64,000 nucleotides of DNA from Tragulus kanchil (lineage: Eukaryota > Chordata > Mammalia > Artiodactyla > Tragulidae): assembly GCA_022376925.1 (NCBI GenBank), contig JAIOJX010000025.1:137971301-138035300 (forward strand), read 5' to 3'. Below the pieces are notes generated by a model. It saw nothing but the letters and a program-made list of their open reading frames with translations. It did not search any database and had not been told where the DNA came from. Made by a program: the position numbers and the translations under genes. Positions 1-12,163 of this stretch are shown here, one piece after another (positions within the stretch are counted from its first letter, which is position 1; every line of letters starts with the position of its first letter).

Positions 1-395
1 CAACCTGTGGTGTTCCAAGTTTTGTTAGGATTTTTATTGTAGTTGTGTTGTTGAATCTATAGTTCACTTTGGAGAGAACAGGCATTTTTATATTAAATCT
101 TCTTGTTCATGTATATGGTGTGGTACTCCATTTATCTTGGTCTTCTTTAGTGCCTTTCAACAGGAATTACGACTAAAGACTTTCAGTAAGTTTTATAATT
201 TTGAAGGCTTTGCACGTGTGTTATATTTATTCCCAGGTATTTATTCCTAGATATGTTGTACCACCATCATAAATAGTAACTCTTGTTAGCATTAATGCAT
301 TTTAAAACCCTATTTTTATTTTTAATAGCAGTTTTAGGTTTACAAGAAAATTGAGAGGAAGCTGCAGAGATTTCCCATATGTACCCTTTTACCCA

Positions 396-2592
396 CATAG
401 GCATAGCCTTTCTCTCTGTTAACACCACTCCCACAATGGTACATTTGTTACCAAGAATAAACATGCACTAACAAATCATATCACCTGAAGCCCATAGTTT
501 ACTTTAGGGTTCAGTCTTGTTGGTTTTGGACAAATGGATAATGACCTATATCTATCATTATAATGTCATATAGAGTATTATCATTGCCCTAGAAATTCTC
601 TCTGCCCTGCCTGTTTATCTCTTCCCCAGTCCCTTGTGACCACAGGGACTGTCCCATGTTTTTTTACTGTCCCCATGTTTTGTGTTTTTCCAGAATGCCA
701 TATAGTACGTGGAATCCAGTCATATACAGCCTTCTCAGATTGGTTTCTTTCACTTAGTAATATGCATTTTACTTACCTCCACGTGTTTTCATGGCTTACA
801 AATAATTTCTTTTTAGCACTGCATAACCTTCCATTGTTTGGATGTACCATAATTTATTTATCCACTCACCTACTGAAGGATATCTTGGTTGCTTCCAAGT
901 TGGATTTTGAATAAAGCAGCTATAAACATCCATGTGCAGGTTTTTGTGTGGACATACGTTTTCGGATCCTTTGGGTAAATACTAAGGAACGTGATTGGTG
1001 GACTGTATGGTACGAGTGTATCTAGTTTTGTTAGGAAATTGCCAAACTCTCCTCCAACGTGACTGTCGTATTGTTGGTTCCCACCATCAGTGAATGACAG
1101 TGCATGTTGTTCTACATCTTCACTAGTGTTTGGTATTGTCACTGCTCTGGATTTTGGCCACTCCAAGAGGGAAATGGCATCCCAGTCCAGTATTCTTGCC
1201 TGGAAAATCCCATGGACAGAGGAGCCTGGCAGGCTACGGGCTAAGGGGTCACAGAAGAGTCAGGCATGACTTCATGACTAAGCAATAGTAGGTTAGTAGT
1301 GGTATCTCACTCACTGTTGTTTTAATTTTAATTTTCCCCATTAGAAATTATGTGAGGCATCTTTTCTTACACCTGTGTACCATCTGTATATTTTCTTTGG
1401 TTGGGTGTCTAGCAAGGTCTTTAGCCCACTTTTTAAATCAGAATTGTTTTTCTTATTGTTGAGTTTTAAGAGTTTTACTTCTCAAGGAATCTGCATAGGC
1501 ATAGCCTTTCTCTCTGTTAACACCACTCCCACAATGGTACATTTGTTACCAAGAATAAACATGCACTAACAAATCATATCACCTGAAGCCCATAGTTTAC
1601 TTTAGGGTTCAGTCTTGTTGGTTTTGGACAAATGGATAATGACCTATATCTATCATTATAATGTCATATAGAGTATTATCATTGCCCTAGAAATTCTCTC
1701 TGCCCTGCCTGTTTATCTCTTCCCCAGTCCCTTGTGACCACAGGGACTGTCCCATGTTTTTTTACTGTCCCCATGTTTTGTGTTTTTCCAGAATGCCATA
1801 TAGTACGTGGAATCCAGTCATATACAGCCTTCTCAGATTGGTTTCTTTCACTTAGTAATATGCATTTTACTTACCTCCACGTGTTTTCATGGCTTACAAA
1901 TAATTTCTTTTTAGCACTGCATAACCTTCCATTGTTTGGATGTACCATAATTTATTTATCCACTCACCTACTGAAGGATATCTTGGTTGTTTCCCAAGTT
2001 GGATTTTGAATAAAGCAGCTATAAACATCCATGTGCAGGTTTTTGTGTGGACATACGTTTTCGGATCCTTTGGGTAAATACTAAGGAACGTGATTGGTGG
2101 ACTGTATGGTACGAGTGTATCTAGTTTTGTTAGGAAATTGCCAAACTCTCCTCCAACGTGACTGTCGTATTGTTGGTTCCCACCATCAGTGAATGACAGT
2201 GCATGTTGTTCTACATCTTCACTAGTGTTTGGTATTGTCACTGCTCTGGATTTTGGCCACTCCAAGAGGGAAATGGCATCCCAGTCCAGTATTCTTGCCT
2301 GGAAAATCCCATGGACAGAGGAGCCTGGCAGGCTACGGGCTAAGGGGTCACAGAAGAGTCAGGCATGACTTCATGACTAAGCAATAGTAGGTTAGTAGTG
2401 GTATCTCACTCACTGTTGTTTTAATTTTAATTTTCCCCATTAGAAATTATGTGAGGCATCTTTTCTTACACCTGTGTACCATCTGTATATTTTCTTTGGT
2501 TGGGTGTCTAGCAAGGTCTTTAGCCCACTTTTTAAATCAGAATTGTTTTTCTTATTGTTGAGTTTTAAGAGTTTTACTTCTCAAGGAATCTG
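396..2592 (+). repeat. Tandem duplication D1 (396-1493 / 1494-2592)
   Basis: Two head-to-tail copies of about 1098 bp, almost identical; a small change near 1989 adds one base to copy 2. It contains L1 and a BovA fragment. The junction has only short shared sequence (GC), with no longer repeat to promote recombination. Confidence 0.95.
1168..1290 (+). mobile_element. Bov-tA/BovA SINE fragment (second copy at 2266-2389)
   Basis: The segment carries the typical ruminant wording CCAGTATTCTTGCCTGG, AATCCCATGGACAGAGGAGC and a degraded AGTCAGGCATGACT end. The tRNA-like head is missing. It interrupts the antisense L1. Confidence 0.8.
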
Positions 2593-2679
2593 CCTCTGAT
2601 CCTCTAGTCTTATTTAGATTCTTCTATGTATTCCTCAGTCATAGCATTTGTTATGAAATACTATTCCTAGTTCAGTATC

Positions 2680-2885
2680 ATGTGGTGGTGGTAAAGAATC
2701 TACCTGCTGATGCAGGAGATGTGGATTCAATCCCTGAGTAGGGAAGATCCCCTGGAGAAAGAAATGGCAACCCACTCCAGTATTCTTCTGGGGAAATCCC
2801 ATGGACTACCAGAGGAGCCTGGTGGACTGCAGTCCCTTGGGTAACAAAAAGAGTCAGAGATGACAGCAACTAAATAGCAACGGGC
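2680..2885 (+). mobile_element. Bov-tA SINE
   Basis: A nearly complete tRNA-Glu-headed ruminant SINE: GTAAAGAATCTACCTGCTGA, a B-box-like GATTCAATCCC, CCACTCCAGTATTCTT, CCCATGGAC, and AGAGTCAGAGATGACAGCAA at the end. A GAAT-rich simple repeat follows at 2904-2940, just before the first exon. Confidence 0.85.
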
Positions 2886-2903
2886 ATCTGACACCTATGT
2901 TTA

Positions 2904-2940
2904 CAATGAATGAATGAATAAAGAATGAGAGAATGAATAG
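2904..2940 (+). repeat. GAAT-rich simple repeat
   Basis: Short run of imperfect GAAT units (ATGAATGAATGAATAAAG...), 35 bp upstream of an EXOC1 acceptor site. Confidence 0.8.
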
Positions 2941-2974
2941 TGTCTGTAATGAAAGTGTATGTTTTATTTAACAG

Positions 2975-3105
2975 TGACAACTGAACGCCCCGTGCAGGTG
3001 AAGGTGGTCAAAGTCAAGAAATCTGATAAAGGAGATTTCTACAAAAGGCAGATTGCTTGGGCTCTTCGAGACCTGGCTGTGGTTGATGCCAAGGATGCTA
3101 TTAAA
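2975..3105 (+). CDS. EXOC1: EXOC1 coding exon, residues ~42-85 (PH-like domain)
   Basis: This 131-nt exon follows the acceptor TTTAACAG and ends before the donor GTAAGA. It enters with one base of a Val codon from the upstream exon and leaves in phase 0. The product begins with T-T-E-R-P and includes basic segments ([12 protein letters not shown]) in what is known in Sec3 as the N-terminal phosphoinositide-binding PH-like domain. The upstream exon holding the start codon is not in the window. The last 13 bases (3093-3105) and the donor are repeated at 4180 by a tandem duplication, but that copy lacks the rest of the exon. Confidence 0.95.
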
Positions 3106-3530
3106 GTAAGATTTTTCTTTTTTCTTTGACCTGTCTTGAAAGAGTGTCTTTCATTTTATAACATAGTATATTGATTTCTAAGATGACCTAAACTTATTTT
3201 ATGACCCGGTGGTTCACCACCTAACCAGAAATTAGTCTACTGTGTATTGTCTAACCTTATGTTCTCCTACTTCTCACTCTTAGCCTACTGAAAATATGTA
3301 CATATGTAAGGTTGCTACATTGTTTGTGCCTTTTTTTTTTTTGAGCTGTAATTGTATTTGTTCACATTGCTACATAATTAGAACAAAATAGCCTTGACTC
3401 TGTATATTTCTGTACTTAGATTAAGTATTCTTGTATAGAATCGATGATTTAGGATGGATTTTAAAGTAGTTTGCTATATAGGTAGTTTTTAAAAAATCGT
3501 TTGGGTAAACCCTCATTCAAAACCACATAG

Positions 3531-3873
3531 AGGGGCTTCCCTGGTGGTCCAGTGGGTAAGGACACCGCCTTGCAGCGCAAAGGGCGCTGGTTCAATCCCT
3601 GGCCTGGGAAGATCCCACGTGCCGCGGAGCGGCTGAACCAATGTGTCCAATTACCGAGCTGGAGCTCTGGAGCGCATGCGCCCAGAGCCGGTGCTCTGCA
3701 GCGACAGACGCCACCGCGATGGGAGGCCCACAGGAGCCAAAGAACAAAGAACAGATGCAAATAGAGAAATGAAAGACCCATAGAAGTGGCCCACCTGCTC
3801 CCTCCTCCCCACCCCACCCCACCACCACCAAAATAAATAAATAAATAAATAAATCTTTAAAAAAAAAACACAC
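3531..3873 (+). mobile_element. CHR-type tRNA-Glu SINE, long subfamily (second copy 4618-4963)
   Basis: Head GGGCTTCCCTGG, A box TGGTCCAGTGG, B box GGTTCAATCCC, then a GC-rich unique body and a tail of AAATAAAT units ending in TCTTT plus A-run. Target-site duplication ACCACATAG flanks it (3522-3530, 3874-3882). The C-rich stretch before the tail is typical of the long subfamily. Confidence 0.88.
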
Positions 3874-4042
3874 ACCACATAGATTTTCAAAGTGAATCTT
3901 AGGTAGTCCTCACAGATTAATGCAGAATCATCAGCTGAGGCATGATTGAGGCTGGCCCTGTGGAGCCATGGGTTGAATATTGTGGCTCAGATGTCAGCAC
4001 TAAGTCACACTGCTTGTTAAGGACTTTTAAGAATAAGACTGT

Positions 4043-4175
4043 TGTTGTTTAGTCTTGAAGTCCTTTCTGACTCTTTGCAACCCCATGGACCATACCCTGC
4101 CAAGCTACTTTGCCCATAGGATTCTCCAGGCGAGAATACTAGAGTGGCTTGCCATTTCCTTCTCCAGAAAGAATG
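4043..4175 (-). mobile_element. BovA SINE fragment (second copy 5131-5264)
   Basis: Reverse-strand ruminant SINE wording: TTGTTGTTTAGTC, GACTCTTTGCAACCCCATGG, GGCGAGAATACTAGAGTGG, GCCATTTCCTTCTCC. Confidence 0.82.
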
Positions 4176-5264
4176 CAAGGGATGCTATTAAAGTAAGATT
4201 TTTCTTTTTTCTTTGACCTGTCTTGAAAGAGTGTCTTTCATTTTATAACATAGTATATTGATTTCTAAGATGACCTAAACTTATTTTATGACCCGGTGGT
4301 TCACCACCTAACCAGAAATTAGTCTACTGTGTATTGTCTAACCTTATGTTCTCCTACTTCTCACTCTTAGCCTACTGAAAATATGTACATATGTAAGGTT
4401 GCTACATTGTTTGTGCCTTTTTTTTTTTTGAGCTGTAATTGTATTTGTTCACATTGCTACATAATTAGAACAAAATAGCCTTGACTCTGTATATTTCTGT
4501 ACTTAGATTAAGTATTCTTGTATAGAATCGATGATTTAGGATGGATTTTAAAGTAGTTTGCTATATAGGTAGTTTTTAAAAAATCGTTTGGGTAAACCCT
4601 CATTCAAAACCACATAGAGGGGCTTCCCTGGTGGTCCAGTGGGTAAGGACACCGCCTTGCAGCGCAAAGGGCGCTGGTTCAATCCCTGGCCTGGGAAGAT
4701 CCCACGTGCCGCGGAGCGGCTGAACCAATGTGTCCAATTACCGAGCTGGAGCTCTGGAGCGCATGCGCCCAGAGCCGGTGCTCTGCAGCGACAGACGCCA
4801 CCGCGATGGGAGGCCCACAGGAGCCAAAGAACAAAGAACAGATGCAAATAGAGAAATGAAAGACCCATAGAAGTGGCCCACCTGCTCCCCTCCCTCCCCA
4901 CCCCCCCCCCACCACCACCAAAATAAATAAATAAATAAATAAATCTTTAAAAAAAAAACACACACCACATAGATTTTCAAAGTGAATCTTAGGTAGTCCT
5001 CACAGATTAATGCAGAATCATCAGCTGAGGCATGATTGAGGCTGGCCCTGTGGAGCCATGGGTTGAATATTGTGGCTCAGATGTCAGCACTAAGTCACAC
5101 TGCTTGTTAAGGACTTTTAAGAATAAGACTGTTGTTGTTTAGTCTTGAAGTCCTTTCTGACTCTTTGCAACCCCATGGACCATACCCTGCCAAGCTACTT
5201 TGCCCATAGGATTCTCCAGGCGAGAATACTAGAGTGGCTTGCCATTTCCTTCTCCAGAAAGAAT

Positions 5265-5932
5265 CAAATATAATATCTTTTGCTTAAGTCATACTCTAAC
5301 TCTAAGAAAGTTGAATAGTGTGATAATCGTAATAAAGGACCACCTTTATTTCTGACAATTCAAGACTTTTTACTGCAATACCCCTTAAAAAAATAAATCT
5401 TTTTATAACCTGAAGGTAGAGTTCTTCAAATTATCAAGTAGTTTAAAGCAGGTGCCTCCTTCTGCACAATCTCTTTAACCCTGCTGCTCATCCTCCTCTG
5501 GAGCTCTCGGGTGGAGTCATTCTCTGTACAGTGGACAAGGCCGACAGCAGGGTTTACAGTACTGAAACTACATGTGCCCTTTGCGTGAACTCTGGAAGTC
5601 TCTACACTGATTCAAAAGGTAATGAGAAGTGAAAACTACCTTTGGATAGCAGTCTGATAAAAGTCTGGTTTTAGGCTGACCCTGATTCACACCTCTGCGG
5701 ATCTAAGAGCTGAGCAGAATGATAAGAAAACAAAAGTGCAAACACAATTTTTTTAATGAAATAAAAACAACTTTTGGAGAGTCCTGAGTATCTGTAGAGC
5801 TATGAATTCTTCCATAATGTAGAGAATGCTTTGTCTGTAAGTATTTTAGGGAAACTGGGCATTTGTTGATTCCTACGAAGCACCCAATTTTTAGAAAAAT
5901 GTGAACTATGGAAAACGGGGTCTGACAGGTCC
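5265..5932. other. Intron, nothing recognised
   Basis: A GC-richer patch at 5450-5625 (CTGCTGCTCATCCTCCTCTG..., ending AAAAGGTAATG, donor-like) stands out from AT-rich surroundings, but no frame reads convincingly and no acceptor pairs with it. Confidence 0.5.
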
Positions 5933-8113
5933 TTAGAGTGTGGGTACATGTGTACATATTTGGAAATAACACAAAAATGAGATTTTAAAAAACACTTCAA
6001 GTTATACAATAAATAATTTTTGCTATCATGGGAAGGATCAAGGGGAAAATACTCTGTTTAAGAGGAGATACTTTAAAGGCTGTTTAGGAATTCGCCTTTA
6101 TTAAAAAGCTTTTTTCTCTTTAATCGTTTTACACTTCATAAGTCCATTGACTTGTGTAATTCACTAACATTGCTGAATGCTTATTTGAATGCGTTCTTCA
6201 GCTGACACCTCCTTGCTGACTTGCTTAATGGATTTCTTGCTTTTTGTTTTATGCAGGCACCTTGGTGTGTTTATGCTATATATGGATATAAAACATAAAA
6301 CTTTTATATGTAGCCTAACAGCCATTTAGCATCACACATTGATTTGTGTGAGTGTTGCTGCTGGAGCACTCAGCCTCCTTTATGGCATTATGGGAAAGAT
6401 TCCCAGGGAAGAGATGATTTCCCATCAAGTTTCATCTTAGCAGGCCAAGACTCTTATTACATTTCTTTATAAATACTAATGCAATTACTTTTTTTTTTTT
6501 TTAAAGATTTATTTATTTATTTATTTTGGGCGGGGGTCGGGTTGGGGAGGGAGGGGAGCGGGCGGGCCACTTCTACTGGTCTTTCATTTCTCTATTTTCA
6601 TCCGTTCTTTGTTCTTTGGCTCCTGCGGGCCTCCCATCGCGGTGGCGTCTCTTGTCGCAGAGCGCCAGCTCTGGGCTCATGCGCTCCAGAGCTCCGGCTC
6701 GGTCATTGGACACATCATTTCAGCCGCTCTGCGTCACGTGGAATCTTCCCAGGTCAGGGATCGAACCGGCGCCCCTTGCATTGCAGGGCAGTGTCCTTAC
6801 CCACTGGACCACCAGGGGAAGCCCTGCAATTACTTTTTTAAAAAAGGTTTTTTACTGAAGTACAGTTGATTTACAATGTTGTATTACTGCTGTACAGCAA
6901 AGTGATTCAGTTACATGTATATATGCATTCTTTTTCATATTCTTTTTTATTACAGTTCATCACAGGACACTGAATATAGTTCCCTGTGCTCTACAGTTGG
7001 ATCTTGTTGTTTATCCGTTCTATTAGAGTGTGGGTACATGTGTACATATTTGGAAATAACACAAAATGAGATTTTAAAAAACACTTCAAGTTATACAATA
7101 AATAATTTTTGCTATCATGGGAAGGATCAAGGGGAAAATACTCTGTTTAAGAGGAGATACTTTAAAGGCTGTTTAGGAATTCGCCTTTATTAAAAAGCTT
7201 TTTTCTCTTTAATCGTTTTACACTTCATAAGTCCATTGACTTGTGTAATTCACTAACATTGCTGAATGCTTATTTGAATGCGTTCTTCAGCTGACACCTC
7301 CTTGCTGACTTGCTTAATGGATTTCTTGCTTTTTGTTTTATGCAGGCACCTTGGTGTGTTTATGCTATATATGGATATAAAACATAAAACTTTTATATGT
7401 AGCCTAACAGCCATTTAGCATCACACATTGATTTGTGTGAGTGTTGCTGCTGGAGCACTCAGCCTCCTTTATGGCATTATGGGAAAGATTCCCAGGGAAG
7501 AGATGATTTCCCATCAAGTTTCATCTTAGCAGGCCAAGACTCTTATTACATTTCTTTATAAATACTAATGCAATTACTTTTTTTTTTTTTTTAAAGATTT
7601 ATTTATTTATTTATTTTGGGGGGGGGGCGGGTTGGGGAGGGAGGGGAGCGGGCGGGCCACTTCTACTGGTCTTTCATTTCTCTATTTTCATCCGTTCTTT
7701 GTTCTTTGGCTCCTGCGGGCCTCCCATCGCGGTGGCGTCTCTTGTCGCAGAGCGCCAGCTCTGGGCTCATGCGCCCCAGAGCTCCGGCTCGGTCATTGGA
7801 CACATCATTTCAGCCGCTCTGCGTCACGTGGAATCTTCCCAGGTCAGGGATCGAACCGGCGCCCCTTGCATTGCAGGGCAGTGTCCTTACCCACTGGACC
7901 ACCAGGGGAAGCCCTGCAATTACTTTTTTAAAAAAGGTTTTTTACTGAAGTACAGTTGATTTACAATGTTGTATTACTGCTGTACAGCAAAGTGATTCAG
8001 TTACATGTATATATGCATTCTTTTTCATATTCTTTTTTATTACAGTTCATCACAGGACACTGAATATAGTTCCCTGTGCTCTACAGTTGGATCTTGTTGT
8101 TTATCCGTTCTAT
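5933..8113 (+). repeat. Tandem duplication D3 (5933-7022 / 7023-8113)
   Basis: Offset 1090 bp. It contains an intronic stretch, an antisense CHR SINE and the 3' tip of an L1. Differences are few (for example an A-run at 5973 and one base in the SINE at 6694 versus 7784). Confidence 0.95.
6495..6824 (-). mobile_element. CHR-type SINE, long subfamily (second copy 7583-7913; orphan end 8976-9022)
   Basis: Antisense element with tail AAAGATTTATTTATTTATTT on this strand and head ending CCACTGGACCACCAGGGGAAGC. A clean 15-bp target-site duplication TGCAATTACTTTTTT lies at 6480-6494 and 6825-6839, showing it inserted into the poly(T)-side tip of an antisense L1. Confidence 0.9.
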
Positions 8114-8640
8114 ATGTGATAGTTTGCAGCTGCTAATTCCAAACTCCCAATATATCCCTCCCCGACCTCTCCTCTCCCTTGACAACCGGAAGTTTGTTCT
8201 CTGTGTCTGTGAATCTGTTTCTGTTTCACAGATAAGTTCATTCGCATCATGTTTTAGATTCCACATGTAAGTGCTATCATATGGTATTTGTCTTTCTCTG
8301 TCTTCACTTGATATGATAATCTCTAGTTGCATCGTTTTGTTGCAAATGGCATTATTTCTTCCTTTTTATGGCTGAGTAATATTTCATTGTATATATGTAC
8401 CACATCATCTTTATCCATTCATCTGTTGATGGACATTTAGGTTGTTTCTGTGTCTTGGCTACTATAAATAGTGCTGCAGTAGACACTGAGGTGCATGGAC
8501 TTTTTCAAATTATAGTTTTGTCCAGGTACGTACCTGGGAATGGGATTGCTAGATGGCAGCTCTGGTTTTAGTTTGAGGAACCTCCATACTGGTTTCTGTA
8601 GTGACTGCAGCAGTTTATAATGTGATTATATCTTTTCATT
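6840..8640 (-). mobile_element. Artiodactyl L1 3' end, antisense (repeated by D3, D4 and D5; on to about 9735)
   Basis: On the + strand the 3' tip reads TGAAGTACAGTTGATTTACA, then CTGTACAGCAAAGTGATTCA and the L1 tail-region wording through TATGGCTGAGTAATATTTC and CCATTCATCTGTTGATGGAC. This is the reverse complement of the L1 ORF2 end and 3'UTR of artiodactyls. The real insert is about 800 bp; the duplications make it seem longer. Confidence 0.85.
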
Positions 8641-10083
8641 GTAAATGAAAGTTTTTAATCTTTTGTCACTTCACTTGTGCTTATTGAGCTATAAATTAAT
8701 TCATACAACCATATTACTGTAATACGATTGTGTCATAGGTCAAGTCTTGATGCCTAAATTATCCCAGATCTTTACAGTAAAAGTCTGATATCACTTTCCT
8801 TGCAAGTTTATGGTCTTTATGTATATTTTATTCCCCCTATATAATATTTTAAATTAATTGAATATATGATTAGCCTTCTATAGAACATTAAAAATACTTG
8901 AGCCTATATTTTAATTCCTTGAATATGAGAAAAAGTATACATCCATATGTTTTCATTTTTGTATAGTAGTAAGGCATTGCAGGGCAGTGTCCTTACCCAC
9001 TGGACCACCAGGGGAAGCCCTGCAATTACTTTTTTAAAAAAGGTTTTTTACTGAAGTACAGTTGATTTACAATGTTGTATTACTGCTGTACAGCAAAGTG
9101 ATTCAGTTACATGTATATATGCATTCTTTTTCATATTCTTTTTTATTACAGTTCATCACAGGACACTGAATATAGTTCCCTGTGCTCTACAGTTGGATCT
9201 TGTTGTTTATCCGTTCTATATGTGATAGTTTGCAGCTGCTAATTCCAAACTCCCAATATATCCCTCCCCGACCTCTCCTCTCCCTTGACAACCGGAAGTT
9301 TGTTCTCTGTGTCTGTGAATCTGTTTCTGTTTCACAGATAAGTTCATTCGCATCATGTTTTAGATTCCACATGTAAGTGCTATCATATGGTATTTGTCTT
9401 TCTCTGTCTTCACTTGATATGATAATCTCTAGTTGCATCGCTTTTGTTGCAAATGGCATTATTTCTTCCTTTTTATGGCTGAGTAATATTTCATTGTATA
9501 TATGTACCACATCATCTTTATCCCTTCATCTGTTGATGGACATTTAGGTTGTTTCTGTGTCTTGGCTACTATAAATAGTGCTGCAGTAGACACTGAGGTG
9601 CATGGACTTTTTCAAATTATAGTTTTGTCCAGGTACGTACCTGGGAATGGGATTGCTAGATGGCAGCTCTGGTTTTAGTTTGAGGAACCTCCATACTGGT
9701 TTCTGTAGTGACTGCAGCAGTTTATAATGTGATTATATCTTTTCATTGTAAATGAAAGTTTTTAATCTTTTGTCACTTCACTTGTGCTTATTGAGCTATA
9801 AATTAATTCATACAACCATATTACTGTAATACGATTGTGTCATAGGTCAAGTCTTGATGCCTAAATTATCCCAGATCTTTACAGTAAAAGTCTGATATCA
9901 CTTTCCTTGCAAGTTTATGGTCTTTATGTATATTTTATTCCCCCTATATAATATTTTAAATTAATTGAATATATGATTAGCCTTCTATAGAACATTAAAA
10001 ATACTTGAGCCTATATTTTAATTCCTTGAATATGAGAAAAAGTATACATCCATATGTTTTCATTTTTTGTATAGTAGTAAGGC
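7868..10083 (+). repeat. Tandem duplication D4 (7868-8973 / 8974-10083)
   Basis: Offset 1106 bp. It overlaps D3, so the segment CCCTGCAATTAC... to TTATCCGTTC exists three times (from 6783, 7872 and 8978). It contains the antisense L1 3' end. The join is inside what was a SINE head, leaving an orphan 45-bp SINE end at 8976-9022. Confidence 0.95.
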
Positions 10084-10577
10084 AGTTCTGCATTCAAGGG
10101 AGAAGATAAAAGCATGAAATTATTTCTGTAATATAATTTAAGAGACATGTAGAGAGCATAGTACAATTCTCTCACTTCTTTTCGTTGAAATAAGGCTGCC
10201 AGTATTTTTTTACTTTTGAGACATGTTTCATTATTCTCTGTTTTCAGAATTGAAAGGAGGAGCAGTCCTTGCTTTTCACCTCATGTGTTCTTAGAAACCA
10301 CACTAGGGTATAGATTGTATTTTTTCTCATGTTATAATGAGAAGATAAATATTTTATCACAGAATTAGTGTCAGATCATAATTATGAATAATAGCACATC
10401 ATTAAAGAAAAAGTATAACACAAAACCCTAATAAGCAGTTTAAAAAAAAAATAGGTCCACCTCAAAACCAGAGATCATTGTCATAAGCTAGGAAACAGAC
10501 ACAAGTCATTAGGTAGACATTCTATACTTTCATTCATAGACCCAAAGGAAATTGCTAAAACTCTATTTTGTTTTGTT
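10084..10577. other. Intron, nothing recognised (also copied at 11185-11679)
   Basis: AT-rich sequence without recognisable repeat or coding signal. Confidence 0.6.
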
Positions 10578-10788
10578 TTTTTAAACATTTATTTTATTTA
10601 TTTATCTTTTGGGGGGTGGGGAGGGAGGGGACTGGCGGGCCACTACTATTGGTCTATCATTTCTCCATTGTCATCCGGCTTGGGTCTTTGGCTCCCGCGG
10701 GCCTCCCAGCGCGGTGGCGCCTGTCGTTGCACAGCGCTGGCTCTGGGCGCATGCGCCCAGAGCTCCGGCTCGGAATTGGACAGTCCAG
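10578..10788 (-). mobile_element. Truncated, error-rich copy of CHR SINE 11680-11998
   Basis: It has the same insertion site and tail as the element at 11680, but the head third is missing and the body carries many changes (for example CATCCGGCTTGGGTC in place of CATCCGTCTTTGTTC). It ends at the D5 join. Confidence 0.85.
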
Positions 10789-11679
10789 CCTCCATACTGA
10801 TTTTTGTAGTGACTGCAGAAGTTTATAATGTTATTATATCTTTTCATTGTAAATGAAAGTTTTTAATCTTTTGTCACTTCACTTGTGCTTATTGAGCTAT
10901 AAATTAATTCATACAACCATATTACTGTAATACGATTGTGTCATAGGTCAAGTCTTGATGCCTAAATTATCCCAGATCTTTACAGTAAAAGTCTGATATC
11001 ACTTTCCTTGCAAGTTTATGGTCTTTATGTATATTTTATTCCCCCTATATAATATTTTAAATTAATTGAATATATGATTAGCCTTCTATAGAACATTAAA
11101 AATACTTGAGCCTATATTTTAATTCCTTGAATATGAGAAAAAGTATACATCCATATGTTTTCATTTTTTGTATAGTAGTAAGGCAGTTCTGCATTCAAGG
11201 GAGAAGATAAAAGCATGAAATTATTTCTGTAATATAATTTAAGAGACATGTAGAGAGCATAGTACAATTCTCTCACTTCTTTTCGTTGAAATAAGGCTGC
11301 CAGTATTTTTTTACTTTTGAGACATGTTTCATTATTCTCTGTTTTCAGAATTGAAAGGAGGAGCAGTCCTTGCTTTTCACCTCATGTGTTCTTAGAAACC
11401 ACACTAGGGTATAGATTGTATTTTTTCTCATGTTATAATGAGAAGATAAATATTTTATCACAGAATTAGTGTCAGATCATAATTATGAATAATAGCACAT
11501 CATTAAAGAAAAAGTATAACACAAAACCCTAATAAGCAGTTTAAAAAAAAAATAGGTCCACCTCAAAACCAGAGATCATTGTCATAAGCTAGGAAACAGA
11601 CACAAGTCATTAGGTAGACATTCTATACTTTCATTCATAGACCCAAAGGAAATTGCTAAAACTCTATTTTGTTTTGTTT

Positions 11680-11998
11680 TTTTAAACATTTATTTTATTT
11701 ATTTATCTTTTGGGGGGTGGGGAGGGAGGGGGACTGGCGGGCCACTTCTATTGGTCTTTCATTTCTCCATTTTCATCCGTCTTTGTTCTTTGGCTCTTGT
11801 GGGCCTCCCATCGCGGTGGCATTTGTCGTCGCAGAGCGCTGGCTCTGGGCGCATGCGCTCCAGAGCTCCGGCTCGGTAATTGGACACATCAGTCCAGCCG
11901 CTCCGCGGCACGTGGGATCTTCCCAGGCCAGGGATCGAACTGGTGCCCCTTGCACTGCAAGGCGGTGTCCTTACCCACTGGACCACCAGGGAAGCCCC
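11680..11998 (-). mobile_element. CHR-type SINE, complete
   Basis: On the minus strand: head GGGGCTTCCCTGGTGG, A box TGGTCCAGTGG, B box region GTTCGATCCC, tail with AAATAAATAAA and AAATG end. It carries many CpG and GCGC sites. Confidence 0.88.
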
Positions 11999-12163
11999 AA
12001 ATCTATTGTTTTTAATCCAACTTCTTTGGGGAGGCAAACAAAATTTTTGCTATAAATTGAATTCTGTGAACCATTTTCTGCAGGTCACTTAGTTGATTTT
12101 TTTTTTTTTTTAATTTTGGCCTCTTTTATTGGTTTTTCTTTCTTTTTTTTTATCATTATTCAA

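Larger units (their letters stand above)
1..2640 (-). mobile_element. Old L1 LINE fragments, antisense
   Basis: Read on the minus strand this is decayed L1 ORF2 end and 3' region. Hallmarks on the + strand include the block near 740-900 (CATGGCTTACAAATAATTTC..., then the GATGTACCATAATTTATTTA type segment) and the 'hours of 3' end' wording shared by many mammalian L1s. A BovA SINE fragment interrupts it at 1168-1290. The block 396-1493 is repeated. The small ORFs here are not genes. Confidence 0.75.
3093..5264 (+). repeat. Tandem duplication D2 (3093-4175 / 4180-5264)
   Basis: Two copies offset by 1087 bp, separated by a few odd bases. Copy 2 begins within the last codons of the exon 2975-3105 and repeats its donor, a CHR SINE and a BovA SINE. 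The copies differ in the C-run of the SINE tail (3815 versus 4903). Confidence 0.95.
9688..11897 (+). repeat. Tandem duplication D5 (9688-10788 / 10789-11897)
   Basis: Offset about 1101 bp. The last 150 bases of copy 1 (a CHR SINE, 10640-10788) carry many substitutions and deletions against copy 2, while the preceding 900 bases match almost perfectly. It overlaps D4. Confidence 0.93.

Noticed and set aside
636..2265. Paired ORFs (92 and 98-123 codons) repeated at 636 and 1734
   Set aside because: Both strands are translations of an antisense L1 remnant; the repetition is duplication D1.
5450..5625. GC-richer patch ending in a donor-like AAAAGGTAATG as a missed exon
   Set aside because: No convincing acceptor or open frame. 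EXOC1 phases are already satisfied by joining 3105 to 12849.
9182..9510. ORFs repeated at 8076 and 9182 as a small secreted protein
   Set aside because: They are the antisense L1 3' end, triplicated by D3 and D4.
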